From NCBI GenBank assembly GCA_964539025.1, contig CAZIFA010000006.1, positions 62,001 to 126,000 of the forward strand: a stretch of DNA of 64,000 nt. The letters are read 5' to 3'. This DNA comes from Micavibrio_A sp964539025 (lineage in GTDB: Bacteria > Pseudomonadota > Alphaproteobacteria > Micavibrionales > Micavibrionaceae). The position numbers and the translations under genes are program-made. This document shows, in pieces, positions 24,643-33,910 of this stretch. Each line of letters begins with the position of its first letter. The stretch's first letter is position 1. The notes under the pieces are model-generated. The model ran no database searches. It saw only the letters and a list, made by a program, of their open reading frames with translations, and was not told the origin of the DNA.

Positions 24643-25905
24643 ATGAGCATCAAAGTCACCAAGCTTGAATCCGGTCTTCGCGTTATCACCGACACGGTTC
24701 CTGAAATGGAAACGGTGGCTGTCGGCGTCTGGGCCGATGTTGGCACGCGTCACGAAGATTTAAAGCATAACGGCGTGGCCCACATGGTCGAGCATATGAT
24801 GTTCAACGGCACGCCGACGCGCACATCGCGCCAGATCGCCGAAGCCGTCGAAGATGTCGGCGGTCAGATCAATGCCTACACATCGCGTGAAATCACAGCC
24901 TATTATATTCACCTGCTCAAAAACGATATGCCGATGGCGATGGATATTTTATCGGATATTCTGCAGCGCCCGACTTTTCCGGACAATGAGTTGGAAAAGG
25001 AACGCGGTGTTATCCTGCAGGAAATCGGCATGACCAACGATACGCCGGACGATGTCGTGTTCGATCATTATCAGGAAACCGCCTATCCCGATCAGGCGCT
25101 GGGCGCGCCGATTTTAGGCCGTGAGGAAATCGTCGAGAATATGAAGAAGGAAACGTTGTATGATTACGTGCATCGTTTTTACACGCCAGAAAAACTCGTT
25201 GTTTCCGCTGCCGGCAATGTTGATCACGATTCCTTCGTTCATACTGCGCGTACTATGTTCTGCGATCTGCCCAAGGACACGCATCAGGCCTATGCGCCTG
25301 CGCAATACAAGGGCGGTGAGCGGCGCATTGAAAAAGAACTGGAACAGGCCCATGTCGTTCTGGGTTTTCAGGGGATAAGCCGCGAAGACCCGGATTATTA
25401 TTCCGCTGTTATGTTAGGCACGGTTCTGGGCGGCGGCATGTCATCACGCCTGTTTCAAGAAATCCGCGAAAAACGCGGACTTGTTTATTCGATTTATTCC
25501 AGCCATTCCTCTTATCACGATGACGGGCAGTTTGAAATTTACGCAGGAACGGGGCCGGAATCACTGAACAAGCTGGTGCCGGTTACTTGCGAGGAGTTGG
25601 TGAAGATAATGCAAGACCCGATCAGCGAGGAAGAGTTGAACCGCGCCAAGGCACAGATCAAGGCTGGGATATTAATGAGTCGCGAATCGATGTTGTCCCG
25701 TTCCAACCGCCAGGCGAAGTATCTGATCAATTTCAACCACGCGCCGGACGTATCCCGCCTGATCGCGCAAGTAGATGCCGTGACGGTTTACAGCGTCCAA
25801 AAGATCGCGCAGAAGATATTCACCGGGAAACCCACTCTCGCCGCGCTCGGTCCGATCAAGACGCTTGAAAGCTATGATAAAATCATAAACAGGCTGGCGG
25901 CCTGA
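24643..25905 (+). CDS. M16B zinc peptidase, mitochondrial-processing-peptidase-like
   Basis: This 420-residue protein is close to alphaproteobacterial relatives of the beta subunit of mitochondrial processing peptidase. Zinc ligands are in HMVEHMMFNGT (residues about 45-49) and ERGVILQEIGM. The flexible glycine-rich loop appears as GTVLGGGMSSRLFQEIREKRG. There is no signal peptide. AAGG precedes the ATG. It is probably co-translated with the preceding M16 gene and followed after 5 bases by a GNAT gene. The substrate is not known for most bacterial members. Confidence 0.93.
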   Translation: MSIKVTKLESGLRVITDTVPEMETVAVGVWADVGTRHEDLKHNGVAHMVEHMMFNGTPTRTSRQIAEAVEDVGGQINAYTSREITAYYIHLLKNDMPMAMDILSDILQRPTFPDNELEKERGVILQEIGMTNDTPDDVVFDHYQETAYPDQALGAPILGREEIVENMKKETLYDYVHRFYTPEKLVVSAAGNVDHDSFVHTARTMFCDLPKDTHQAYAPAQYKGGERRIEKELEQAHVVLGFQGISREDPDYYSAVMLGTVLGGGMSSRLFQEIREKRGLVYSIYSSHSSYHDDGQFEIYAGTGPESLNKLVPVTCEELVKIMQDPISEEELNRAKAQIKAGILMSRESMLSRSNRQAKYLINFNHAPDVSRLIAQVDAVTVYSVQKIAQKIFTGKPTLAALGPIKTLESYDKIINRLAA

Positions 25906-25910
25906 GCCCT

Positions 25911-26519
25911 ATGTGGTCTGTGAAGCTTAAATCGCCGCAGGCCACGCTTCATTGTCAATTGATGACACCGCTCCTCGAGCTTCGTCCTGCACGCGAGGAA
26001 GATTACGGCGCGTGGCACAGGGTTCGTTCATTGAATGAATCATATCTTCGTCCGTTCGAGCCTGCATGGCCGAAAGATTGCCTGAGCGAGGCGTTTTTTC
26101 AACGCAGGATTTCTCGCATCACACAAGATTGGTTGGCGGATAGGGGCTATTCCTTCCTGATCTTCGATCAAGCACGCCGTGATCTGGTCGGAGGAATCAA
26201 TATCAACAATGTCTCAAGAGGCGCGGCGCAATATGCGTCTTTGGGGTACTGGCTGGATGAAGCTTCGCAAGGAAACGGGTATATGACCGAGGCGACGCAA
26301 GGCGTCCTTGATTATGCCTTTTCGATTTTGTCCCTGCATCGGATGAATGCGGCCACTCTGCCGCATAACCATAAAAGCCGGGCTATGTTGATCAGGGCCG
26401 GATTTACCGAAGAAGGTTTTGCCAAAAATTATATCCAGATAGAGGGGCGGCGGCAGGATCATATCCTATACGGGATAAATGCCGCCGATTTCCTAAGCGC
26501 GGCCCGAGATACTCGATAG
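25911..26519 (+). CDS. RimJ/RimL-type GNAT N-acetyltransferase
   Basis: The 202 residues show LELRPAREEDYGAWHRVRS (first strand-helix) and ASLGYWLDEASQGNGYMTEA (acetyl-CoA loop, G-x-G form). ILSLHRMNAATLPHNHKSRA and LIRAGFTEEGFAKNYIQIEG then follow, as in RimJ/RimL enzymes that acetylate ribosomal-protein N-termini. Five bases separate it from the M16 gene. Its last 27 bases overlap the end of algH on the other strand, so both C-termini are read from the same DNA. Confidence 0.88.
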   Translation: MWSVKLKSPQATLHCQLMTPLLELRPAREEDYGAWHRVRSLNESYLRPFEPAWPKDCLSEAFFQRRISRITQDWLADRGYSFLIFDQARRDLVGGININNVSRGAAQYASLGYWLDEASQGNGYMTEATQGVLDYAFSILSLHRMNAATLPHNHKSRAMLIRAGFTEEGFAKNYIQIEGRRQDHILYGINAADFLSAARDTR

Positions 26520-27086
26520 CATCGCGGGATTAACGCCGATCAGGGCGAATGCATTCTCCCACATTTCAGAGGCAGGTGTATTGAACACGATCTCATGGCT
26601 TGCGGGGACGGTGAGCCAGACATTGTCCTGCAACTCCCGCTCCAATTGTCCAGCGCCCCATCCTGCATAGCCGAGCGTGAAAATCATTTTTTCAGGACGG
26701 TAGCCATTGACGATGGTGCGTAGGGAATCCACTGTGCCGCTGATCGAAAACAGATCGTCGACATGGATCGTATCTTTTTGTGAAAAATCCGAAGAATGGA
26801 TCAGAAAGCCGTTAACTCCCTGAACCGGACCGCCCGCCAGAACCGGCATGGCACGTATCTTGTCATCGAGCGGACGATCAGCCATAACACCGACCTGTTT
26901 AAGCACTTCCGCGAAATCTGGTGAGGGCAGGGGGTTGTTGATCACCATACCCATAGCCCCCTTTTTGTCGTGCACGCACAAGAATACGACTGCGCGGTGA
27001 AAGCGCGGATCGTTCATTTGCGGCATGGCGATGAGAAGGTGGCTTTTGAGAGAGGAAAAACCGGACGGTTTGTCAATTTCATTCAT
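26493..27086 (-). CDS. YqgE/AlgH family protein (DUF179)
   Basis: This 197-residue cytoplasmic protein has the family signature LKSHLLIAMPQMNDPRFHRA near the start, then GAMGMVINNPL, LAGGPVQGVNGFLIHSSD and FTLGYAGWGAGQLERELQDN. The family is widespread and its role (named after alginate regulation in Pseudomonas) is not settled. The start MNEIDKPSG at 27086 follows GGAATC; an earlier codon at 27110 is not needed. It lies downstream of mrcA on the same strand with an 80-base gap. Confidence 0.92.
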   Translation of the reverse strand: MNEIDKPSGFSSLKSHLLIAMPQMNDPRFHRAVVFLCVHDKKGAMGMVINNPLPSPDFAEVLKQVGVMADRPLDDKIRAMPVLAGGPVQGVNGFLIHSSDFSQKDTIHVDDLFSISGTVDSLRTIVNGYRPEKMIFTLGYAGWGAGQLERELQDNVWLTVPASHEIVFNTPASEMWENAFALIGVNPAMLSSISGRA

Positions 27087-27166
27087 GATTCCATTTTCAC
27101 AGAAACACACTCAAACGCAATCGAGGTTTCCCACTATGAAAAAAACCGTCACCATGTTTTTTTATT

Positions 27167-29785
27167 TTAATAAAGACCGCCCGTGCCGTTGAAATCGGAA
27201 CCGCCCGGCGCGGGTTGTTCCTGCATCGGTGGATAAACCGGCGTGGGTTGCGCCGAATCGTCCCGTTCGCGGCTGAAGCTGGTGAAAGAATCATCGGCGG
27301 GAACGAAGGGTTGTTGTTCGATCGGCGGCGGCGCCTGATACGGGTCATTCTGGTCGGGTATTGTATCCGGCGCGGCGTTGTCCATGCCATCGCCATAGCC
27401 GCTGACCGCCTGATCGCCGCCGATCACCGTGTTATCCAGAACATAGTCATCAAGGTTGGGTTCGGTGCCGGTGACGAAGGCTTCCCATATGACATGCTTG
27501 TCGCCCGGTTGCGCAGCGCGGCCTGTGTCGGCGTTGATCCGCACATTTTTGATGCCGGGAGGAACGCGGAACGGTGTGGGCGGCGTATCTTTGAGGGCTT
27601 CTTCCATGAACGAAGCGAAGATCGGCGCGGCGGTGGACGCGCCGGTTTCGCGTTTGCCCAAAGATTGCGGTTCGTCGAATCCAACGAACACGCCTACAAC
27701 CAAGTCCGGAGAGAAGCCGATAAACCAGCTATCTTTGGATTTGTTGGTGGTTCCCGTTTTTCCGGCGAGCGGACGGCCTAAAGACGCGAGCTTTGCCGCC
27801 GTACCGCGCTGGACGACGCCTTCGAGGATACTCACCATCTGATAGACGGTGCGTTCATCGGCTATCTGTTCGCGATCATCAGGGACTTCGGGCGTGGTCT
27901 GTCCGTCCCAGCGGATCAAATCGCCGCAATTGGGGCAGGGGCGTGTGTCATCGCTGTATATCGTTTTGCCGCGCCGATCCTGAATGCGGTCGATGATGGT
28001 TGGCGTGGTTTTCTTACCGCCATTGACCAGCATGGCATAGGCGTTGGTCAGCTTGAGCAGCGTCGTTTCGCCCGCGCCCAGAGCGTAGGAAAGATAGGGT
28101 TTCATCTCATCGGCAATGCCGAGGCGTTTGGCGTATTCAACGACGGTGGCCATACCGACATGGTCGGCAAGGCGAACGGTCATCAGGTTACGGGATTTTT
28201 CAACACCGACGCGGATTGGTGTCGGGCCGTAAAATTCTCCTGAATAATTGGTCGGGCTCCAGAAACTGCCCGGCGATTGCTCCATGGTAAAAGGCGCATC
28301 GAGCACGCGTGTGGCGGGGGTAAAGCCTTTATCGAGGGCGGCCAGATAGACGAAGGGCTTGAAGGCCGAACCCGGCTGGCGTTTGGCTTGCGTCGCGCGG
28401 TTAAATTGTGAGGGTCCGTATTTCCAACCGCCCTGAATGGCCAGAACGCGGCCCGTGTGCGGGTCCATCGCGATCAATGCGCCCTGCACTTTGGGAAGTT
28501 GGTGAAGTTTCCATGAGGTTTTTTCATCTTTGCCAGTTTTTTCGACAAGGATGACATCGCCTTTGTTTAAAACCTGACTGACGCTCGTGATTTCAGGCCC
28601 GAGCGCGTAGCATTCTTCCAGACATTTGCGCGCCCATTGTACGCCTGCGAGCGGCAATGTGCCGGTCGATTTATCGGCAAATCCGATTTTGGCTTGCGCC
28701 GTTCCACTTTCCAGCACGATGGCCAGAACCCAGTTATCGGGCATATCATCCGGTTCTTCGACCTTGATTAACTGTTCGGTCCAGTCATCGATGGAATCAA
28801 AATGTTGCAACGGCCCGCGCCATCCGTGACGATGATCATATTCCATCAGCCCGTCGCGTAAGGATTTCACGGCGATCTCCTGCAATCTTGGATCGACGGA
28901 GGTGCGTACAGTCAGGCCGCCCTTGTAAAGGCTTTCATCGCCATACTGGACTTTGATCTGACGGCGGACTTCTTCGGCGAAAAAGGGCGCGGAGACGACG
29001 TCGGCTTCGTCCTTGAGCGTCATTGCCAGCGGCGAGGCTTTGGCGAGGTCGGCCTGTGATGCCGTGATATAACCGTCTTCCTGCATTCGATCGATCACCC
29101 AGTTGCGCCGCCCGATTGCGGCATTGTGTTTGCGCACGGGATGGTAATTGTTGGGCGCTTTGGGCAATGCCGCCAGATAGGCGGCTTCGGCAACGTTGAG
29201 ATCATCGAGTTTTTTATCGAAGTAAGTCTGTGCTGCAGCGGCGACGCCATAGGATCGTTGGCCCAAAAAAATCTCGTTCATGTAGAGCTCAAGAATCTGG
29301 TCCTTGGTCATCGCCTTTTCCATGCGGGTCGCAAGGATGGCTTCGCGGATTTTACGCTCCAGAGAGCGTTCGTTGGTCAGCAGGAAGTTTTTGGCGACCT
29401 GCTGTGTGATGGTAGACGCGCCGACAAGACGGCCACCTTTGTGTACGAAGTTTGAAACTGCGGCGCGGGCAATGGCGGTCAGGTCGATCCCGGGATGCGT
29501 GTAGAAATTCTGGTCTTCTGCTGCGATAAAGGCGTTCTTCACCATGTCCGGCATGGATTGCACGGGCACGAACACGCGGCGTTCTTGCGCATATTCAGCC
29601 AGCAATCGCCCGTCACCCGCATAGATGCGTGTTACGATGGGCGGTTCGTATTTTTTGAGTTGGGTATAATCGGGAAGGTCGCGTTCATAATGGCGATAGA
29701 CCAGCCATGCGCCGCCGGCTGCGGCTATCCCGCCGAGCAATCCCAGATAGAATAACAGAATGAACAATTTGCCCAAAAAGCGCAT
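27167..29785 (-). CDS. mrcA: Penicillin-binding protein 1A (bifunctional transglycosylase/transpeptidase)
   Basis: PBP1A polymerises and cross-links peptidoglycan. A membrane anchor is at about residues 7-29 (LFILLFYLGLLGGIAAAGGA). The GT51 domain has the catalytic glutamate in AAEDQNFYTHPGID, followed by QQVAKNFLL and KIREAILA. The transpeptidase has SxxK in PGSAFKPF, SRN, and KTGT in GKTGTTNKSKDSWF. The last 90 residues are a Pro/Gln/Asp-rich disordered tail. The total of 872 residues is normal for alphaproteobacteria. A CPNCGDL pair in an insertion before the KTGT region could bind metal. Confidence 0.96.
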   Translation of the reverse strand: MRFLGKLFILLFYLGLLGGIAAAGGAWLVYRHYERDLPDYTQLKKYEPPIVTRIYAGDGRLLAEYAQERRVFVPVQSMPDMVKNAFIAAEDQNFYTHPGIDLTAIARAAVSNFVHKGGRLVGASTITQQVAKNFLLTNERSLERKIREAILATRMEKAMTKDQILELYMNEIFLGQRSYGVAAAAQTYFDKKLDDLNVAEAAYLAALPKAPNNYHPVRKHNAAIGRRNWVIDRMQEDGYITASQADLAKASPLAMTLKDEADVVSAPFFAEEVRRQIKVQYGDESLYKGGLTVRTSVDPRLQEIAVKSLRDGLMEYDHRHGWRGPLQHFDSIDDWTEQLIKVEEPDDMPDNWVLAIVLESGTAQAKIGFADKSTGTLPLAGVQWARKCLEECYALGPEITSVSQVLNKGDVILVEKTGKDEKTSWKLHQLPKVQGALIAMDPHTGRVLAIQGGWKYGPSQFNRATQAKRQPGSAFKPFVYLAALDKGFTPATRVLDAPFTMEQSPGSFWSPTNYSGEFYGPTPIRVGVEKSRNLMTVRLADHVGMATVVEYAKRLGIADEMKPYLSYALGAGETTLLKLTNAYAMLVNGGKKTTPTIIDRIQDRRGKTIYSDDTRPCPNCGDLIRWDGQTTPEVPDDREQIADERTVYQMVSILEGVVQRGTAAKLASLGRPLAGKTGTTNKSKDSWFIGFSPDLVVGVFVGFDEPQSLGKRETGASTAAPIFASFMEEALKDTPPTPFRVPPGIKNVRINADTGRAAQPGDKHVIWEAFVTGTEPNLDDYVLDNTVIGGDQAVSGYGDGMDNAAPDTIPDQNDPYQAPPPIEQQPFVPADDSFTSFSRERDDSAQPTPVYPPMQEQPAPGGSDFNGTGGLY

Positions 29786-29839
29786 GCGAATTTATAGCCC
29801 GACTTGATGGCGCAATAAAGGCGCAAAAACAGATAATCC

Positions 29840-30565
29840 CTAGGCTGCGAGTTCGCTTAAAGACAGGAATTGACGCAAGCGCTGGCTGCGGGGATTGGAC
29901 AGAATATCTGGCCCGCCTTGTTCCTCTATCGTCCCATCATTCATGAAGACGATCTGGTCCGCCGCGCGTTTGGCAAAGCCCAGATGGTGCGTGATCAAAA
30001 ACACGCCGATATTGCGTTCCTTGAGATGTTCCAGCTTGGTCAGGATGCGGGCCGTCTGCTCGACATCCAGAGCGGATGTGATCTCATCCAGCATGATATA
30101 ACGCGGGTTGAGTATCAGGGCGCGTGCCAGCGCAGCGCGTTGCCGCTGGCCGACCGAGGCCTGGTTCGGGTAATTGTCGATAAAATGTTGCATCTCGAAC
30201 AGATGGATCAGACCCTCGATATCCTTCTCCGCTTGCGGGTTGCAGTTGCGGGCGGGTAGCATGATATTTTCCCGCAACGTTAGGTGTGGCCACAAGAAGA
30301 GTGACTGGAACACAGCCGTCAGTTTCGGCCATGGCGGGGTTATTTGCTGTTCCGGGGCCAGCGGGAAAGAGAATTTTTCCCCGTCCACTTCTATCCGTCC
30401 GCTATCCGGGTAGTCGAGCAGCGTCATGGCGCGGAGCAGGGTCGTTTTTCCCGTGCCTGACGGTCCTATAACACAGGTGATCTGGCCCGGCTCGATATTC
30501 AGATCTATCCCACGCAAAATTTGTTTGTCACCGAATGATTTATGTAGGTCGTGTGCGGATAACAT
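29840..30565 (-). CDS. ATPase of the multi-receptor amino-acid-type ABC transporter
   Basis: This 241-residue ATPase is of the polar amino-acid uptake class (GlnQ/HisP). Walker A is GPSGTGKTT at residues 34-42, the Q-loop is AVFQSLFLWPHLTLRENI, and the switch His is in ITHHLGFAKRAAD. The signature is ASVGQRQR instead of LSGGQ, and Walker B ends DEITSALD instead of DEPTSALD, so the core is somewhat divergent. It is the last gene of a 12-gene run on the minus strand and directly abuts binding protein A (0 bases apart). It should drive the single permease at 39740. Confidence 0.93.
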   Translation of the reverse strand: MLSAHDLHKSFGDKQILRGIDLNIEPGQITCVIGPSGTGKTTLLRAMTLLDYPDSGRIEVDGEKFSFPLAPEQQITPPWPKLTAVFQSLFLWPHLTLRENIMLPARNCNPQAEKDIEGLIHLFEMQHFIDNYPNQASVGQRQRAALARALILNPRYIMLDEITSALDVEQTARILTKLEHLKERNIGVFLITHHLGFAKRAADQIVFMNDGTIEEQGGPDILSNPRSQRLRQFLSLSELAA

Positions 30566-31411
30566 CTATTCCGTCCTGTATCTTTCTTTTGGGGCCATGA
30601 GTTTTTTACCCGTTGGGTCATATTTTTTCAATGTTTTATCCAGAAAACCGCTGTCGTTTAAAAGGTCAATCCCTTGATTGAGCGTGTTTAAGAGGCTTTG
30701 TTCCCCTTTGAGTAGGCTGATAAGCATGGGCGCGACAGTCATTGGTTTTTCCGGACGCAAGGCCACAAGCTTCTCTTTATTATGGGCGCCTTGCGCATCG
30801 ATGGTTATGGGGTCGTTGAGAACCGCATCCGCCTTTCCGGCAATAACATTCTGGATTAGCATAGTAGGGTCGGATGTGGACGGCATGGACATACGTTTTG
30901 CGTTCGGGAAAAACGTGTCCAGATATTCCGCGCTGCCATCCCCATCCATCAACGTGAATGTGACATCCGGGGAGTTTAGTTTATCGAATGTAAGTTTTTT
31001 GGGATTACTCTGCGCCACATAAGCATAGGCCGGAATAAACAGATATTCATGCGTGTAATCCAGATAGGGAATGGCGCTGCGCGTCCACGGCCCATCGCCA
31101 CAAAGCGCATCCATCTTCCCCGACCTTAACGCTTCCACTTGCTGGCCGAATGTATATTCATAGGACCATTCAATTTTGAGGTTTAGAACATTCCCCAGTT
31201 GTTCGATTATATCGTAATAAATTCCGCTTAACTTTCCCGTGGCGGCATCTTTTTGCATATGCGGCGGCCATATGAAATAACCGCAGCGCAGCGTGCCTGT
31301 CTTTAACACTCTTTCATAGGCGCTCTCTTTTTCGGCCGCAAAGCCTATCTTTGGGAAGATAGAGATTCCGGATACGAGAATGAGAAGGCAGAGAAAGAGT
31401 CCTAGTTTCAT
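30566..31411 (-). CDS. Periplasmic amino-acid-type binding protein, paralogue A (11th of 11 in transcription order)
   Basis: This 281-residue SBP_bac_3-type receptor has a signal peptide ending FAA-EKESAYERV. The mature start carries the array-wide KESA motif, then LRCGYFIWPPHMQKD and SGIYYDIIEQLG. Lobe 1 continues DALCGDGPWTRSAIPYLDYT. The Arg that normally holds the ligand carboxylate (six residues before the F/Y of the F-S/T motif) is Ala here, though an Arg lies two residues earlier. The lobe 2 Asp is kept (KADAVLNDP). It directly adjoins the ATPase gene. Confidence 0.92.
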   Translation of the reverse strand: MKLGLFLCLLILVSGISIFPKIGFAAEKESAYERVLKTGTLRCGYFIWPPHMQKDAATGKLSGIYYDIIEQLGNVLNLKIEWSYEYTFGQQVEALRSGKMDALCGDGPWTRSAIPYLDYTHEYLFIPAYAYVAQSNPKKLTFDKLNSPDVTFTLMDGDGSAEYLDTFFPNAKRMSMPSTSDPTMLIQNVIAGKADAVLNDPITIDAQGAHNKEKLVALRPEKPMTVAPMLISLLKGEQSLLNTLNQGIDLLNDSGFLDKTLKKYDPTGKKLMAPKERYRTE

Positions 31412-31414
31412 CGC

Positions 31415-32242
31415 TTACTTCACCTTATAGGATGTGTCAACCGGGTAGAACGCGTCTTTTTCCGGCAACCATTTTTCTATGATCGGGTTGATGGTGTTGG
31501 TGTTGATCATAGCGGCCACCGCGCCGTTCAGCATATTCAAAAGCTTGTCTTCGCCTTTGGCTGTGGCAAAGCCGATCGGATAAACCGCGACGGCCTCTTT
31601 AGGGAATAAGTTTTTCAAGCCCGGCTTGTTGTTCTTATTGAACGTGTGGATGGAACCCGGATCAAGAATCGTGACATCTCCCTTTTTTGTGGCAACGTTG
31701 GTCATCAAGATGCCCGGATCGGTCGTGGCGGGGAGTGTATCAAGCTTTGCCTTCGCGTAGAGGCGATTGACCAGATCGACGCTCAGATCACCATCCAGAC
31801 CTATAAAGGTTACTTCCGGCTTGTTCAAATCGTCCATCGTTTTGAAACGCGTCTCATCGGCGCGGCCATAGGCGAAGACGGGTGCGTAGACGTAGGGATC
31901 GGAAAAGTCGATGAATTTGATGGTCGTGAAAACGTAAGGTCCATCGTTGATCGTGATATCGTACATGCCCTGTTTTAACGCCTCGACCTGCGTTCCGTAT
32001 CCTGTCATCTGCACCCATTCAAGTTTGACGTCGAGAAGGGACGCTGTGAGTTCGGCGATATCCACGCCCATGCCGGACAATTCGCCGGTGTTGGGGTCTT
32101 GAATCGTATAAGGCGGCCAGATCGAATAGCCGACGCGCAGAGTGTTTGTGCGTATTACGCGGTCATAAGCGGATTCTTTCCCCGCTGCGAAGGCGGGAAA
32201 AGCAAAAGTAACCAGTGCGAGAATGAAAAGGACAGGTTTCAT
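31415..32242 (-). CDS. Periplasmic amino-acid-type binding protein, paralogue B (10th of 11)
   Basis: This 275-residue receptor has the signal peptide MKPVLFILALVTFAFPAFAA and then GKESAYDRVIRTNTLRVGYS. It is the only member with Val in place of the Cys of RCGY, and the only one lacking the second lobe 1 Cys (YDITINDGPY). The two changes together suggest these cysteines form a disulfide in the other ten. The carboxylate Arg position is Thr (FTTIKFIDFSDPY). The lobe 2 Asp is present (GDVTILDPG). The start overlaps the end of C by 4 bases. Confidence 0.92.
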   Translation of the reverse strand: MKPVLFILALVTFAFPAFAAGKESAYDRVIRTNTLRVGYSIWPPYTIQDPNTGELSGMGVDIAELTASLLDVKLEWVQMTGYGTQVEALKQGMYDITINDGPYVFTTIKFIDFSDPYVYAPVFAYGRADETRFKTMDDLNKPEVTFIGLDGDLSVDLVNRLYAKAKLDTLPATTDPGILMTNVATKKGDVTILDPGSIHTFNKNNKPGLKNLFPKEAVAVYPIGFATAKGEDKLLNMLNGAVAAMINTNTINPIIEKWLPEKDAFYPVDTSYKVK

Positions 32243-33081
32243 TTTTTTACCTCATATGGTTTGGCAGGAGAGTAAATGGTTTTACGTGTTTTATCGTATA
32301 AATCGATCTTATCGTCGGCCAGACCAATATTAATGGCCATTTCCGTGGCGCGGCTCAATACCTCTTTTAATTGGTATTCGCCCCATTTAACCGACATACC
32401 GACCGGGTATACGGCAAAGACTTTGTCCGAAACGGCTTTGACCTTTCCGGGATTATTTTTTATGAAACCATCGGCCGTAACGGGATCGAGCAGAACCAGA
32501 TCGGCCTTTTTCGTCGCAACATCCATCAGCATTTGCGAAGGATCGGTGATGCTCGGCGCGTTGCGCATTTTGGCCTTGGGGTAGCGTATCTGCACCAAAT
32601 CGGTGCTGACATCGCCATCGATGCCGACAAAGGTTATATCCTCTTTGTTCAAATCGGATTGAGCGTTAAAGCGCGTATCGTCTGCGCGGGAATATAAGAA
32701 GATGGGGGTATAGGTGGCCGGCGTCGTATAATCGACAAACCGTACGTTCGAGAGAATCCATGGGCCTGCCGCGCACATCGCATCGATCCTGCCGGTTTCC
32801 AGATCCATCGTTTCATTGCCCAAGACGACCTGAACCCATTCCGGTTTCCATCCTGCGAGTTTGATGATGGAACCGAACAGCTCTTTCGCATGACCTTTGA
32901 CTTCGTTGGTGTTGGGATCGACCTCAAACCCCGGCGGCCATGGAACATAACCGCATTTAAGAACGCTTGTCTTCATAACGCGTTCAAACGCGCTTTCTTT
33001 CTCTGCGGCGAAAGATTTAACTGGGCCGATAGTGACCGCGCCTATTAGAACAAGCAAGCATAAGAATTTTTCCGATCTCAT
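32239..33081 (-). CDS. Periplasmic amino-acid-type binding protein, paralogue C (9th of 11)
   Basis: This 280-residue receptor begins after the signal peptide as AEKESAFERVMKTSVLKCGYV. PWPPGFEVDPNTNEVKGHA replaces the usual SG-x-x-x-D turn, so the first-lobe hinge differs from its siblings. Lobe 1 has DAMCAAGPWILSNVRFVDYT, with Asn at the expected carboxylate Arg. Lobe 2 keeps Asp in KADLVLLDPVT. One base separates it from D upstream, and it overlaps B by 4 bases. Confidence 0.92.
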   Translation of the reverse strand: MRSEKFLCLLVLIGAVTIGPVKSFAAEKESAFERVMKTSVLKCGYVPWPPGFEVDPNTNEVKGHAKELFGSIIKLAGWKPEWVQVVLGNETMDLETGRIDAMCAAGPWILSNVRFVDYTTPATYTPIFLYSRADDTRFNAQSDLNKEDITFVGIDGDVSTDLVQIRYPKAKMRNAPSITDPSQMLMDVATKKADLVLLDPVTADGFIKNNPGKVKAVSDKVFAVYPVGMSVKWGEYQLKEVLSRATEMAINIGLADDKIDLYDKTRKTIYSPAKPYEVKK

Positions 33082-33082
33082 C

Positions 33083-33910
33083 TTATTTCTCCTTCTTATC
33101 AGTATAGTTTCTTGCGGGCGGGGTAATCAGCGGCGATACGGCCTTGACCATTTTTTCCATCTGTCCGGTATCGATCATCATCCGCAATGCAACATCGACT
33201 GTATCGCGCAGCCCATATTCGCCTTTGGCAAAGCCGTAATAGGATGCGAAACTAAAAACAGGCGGAATGTTGAGTTTTTTCAGCTTTACCGGATTGTTTT
33301 TGTTCAGCGTCTCATAGCTGGCCGGATCAATGAAAAAGATATCAGCTTTTTTGCCCGTTACCGACATGTGCAATTCTTCCCAGCTCGAACTGTTGGGCAG
33401 GCTTAATCTTTTGGCGTTCGGGAAAGTGCTTTTGGCCATATATTCCGTGACGTCGCCATCGACAACGGGGATAGTCACGGTTTCTGAATTGGCGGCATTT
33501 ATATCCTTGTCGAACCTTGTATCGTCGCTACGCACATAAGCATCCACAAAACTATAAGCTACAGGAGTAGATAGGCTCAAATATTTCATGCGCGGCGGGG
33601 AAATCCAGAGTTGCGTGCAAAAAGCGTCGTAACGGCCTGCTTTCAAATCTTCCGTGAACGTGCTCCACCCGCTGAATTCCACCCATTCTATTTTCAGATC
33701 AAGGTGGCGGGCAACGGCCTCCCAGACATCGTAATCCATACCGGACATTACGCCCGTGTTGGGATCTTTGTTCAAAAGCGGCGGGGACACGCCGTAGCCG
33801 CATTTCAAAACCCCAGTTGCCATGACACGGTCGTAGGCGGATTCCTTTTCTGCCGCGAGGGCGGGAAGGGAGGCGGTAATTAAAGCGAGTGCAAGAAGAA
33901 CGTGTTTCAT
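33083..33910 (-). CDS. Periplasmic amino-acid-type binding protein, paralogue D (8th of 11)
   Basis: This 275-residue receptor has the signal peptide MKHVLLALALITASLPALA and then AEKESAYDRVMATGVLKCGYG. Lobe 1 contains DPNTGVMSGMDYDVWEAVAR and DAFCTQLWISPPRMKYLSLS, which keeps the Arg at the carboxylate position. The lobe 2 Asp is in KADIFFIDPASY. With Arg and Asp both kept, an alpha-amino-acid ligand is plausible. It overlaps E by 4 bases. Confidence 0.92.
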   Translation of the reverse strand: MKHVLLALALITASLPALAAEKESAYDRVMATGVLKCGYGVSPPLLNKDPNTGVMSGMDYDVWEAVARHLDLKIEWVEFSGWSTFTEDLKAGRYDAFCTQLWISPPRMKYLSLSTPVAYSFVDAYVRSDDTRFDKDINAANSETVTIPVVDGDVTEYMAKSTFPNAKRLSLPNSSSWEELHMSVTGKKADIFFIDPASYETLNKNNPVKLKKLNIPPVFSFASYYGFAKGEYGLRDTVDVALRMMIDTGQMEKMVKAVSPLITPPARNYTDKKEK

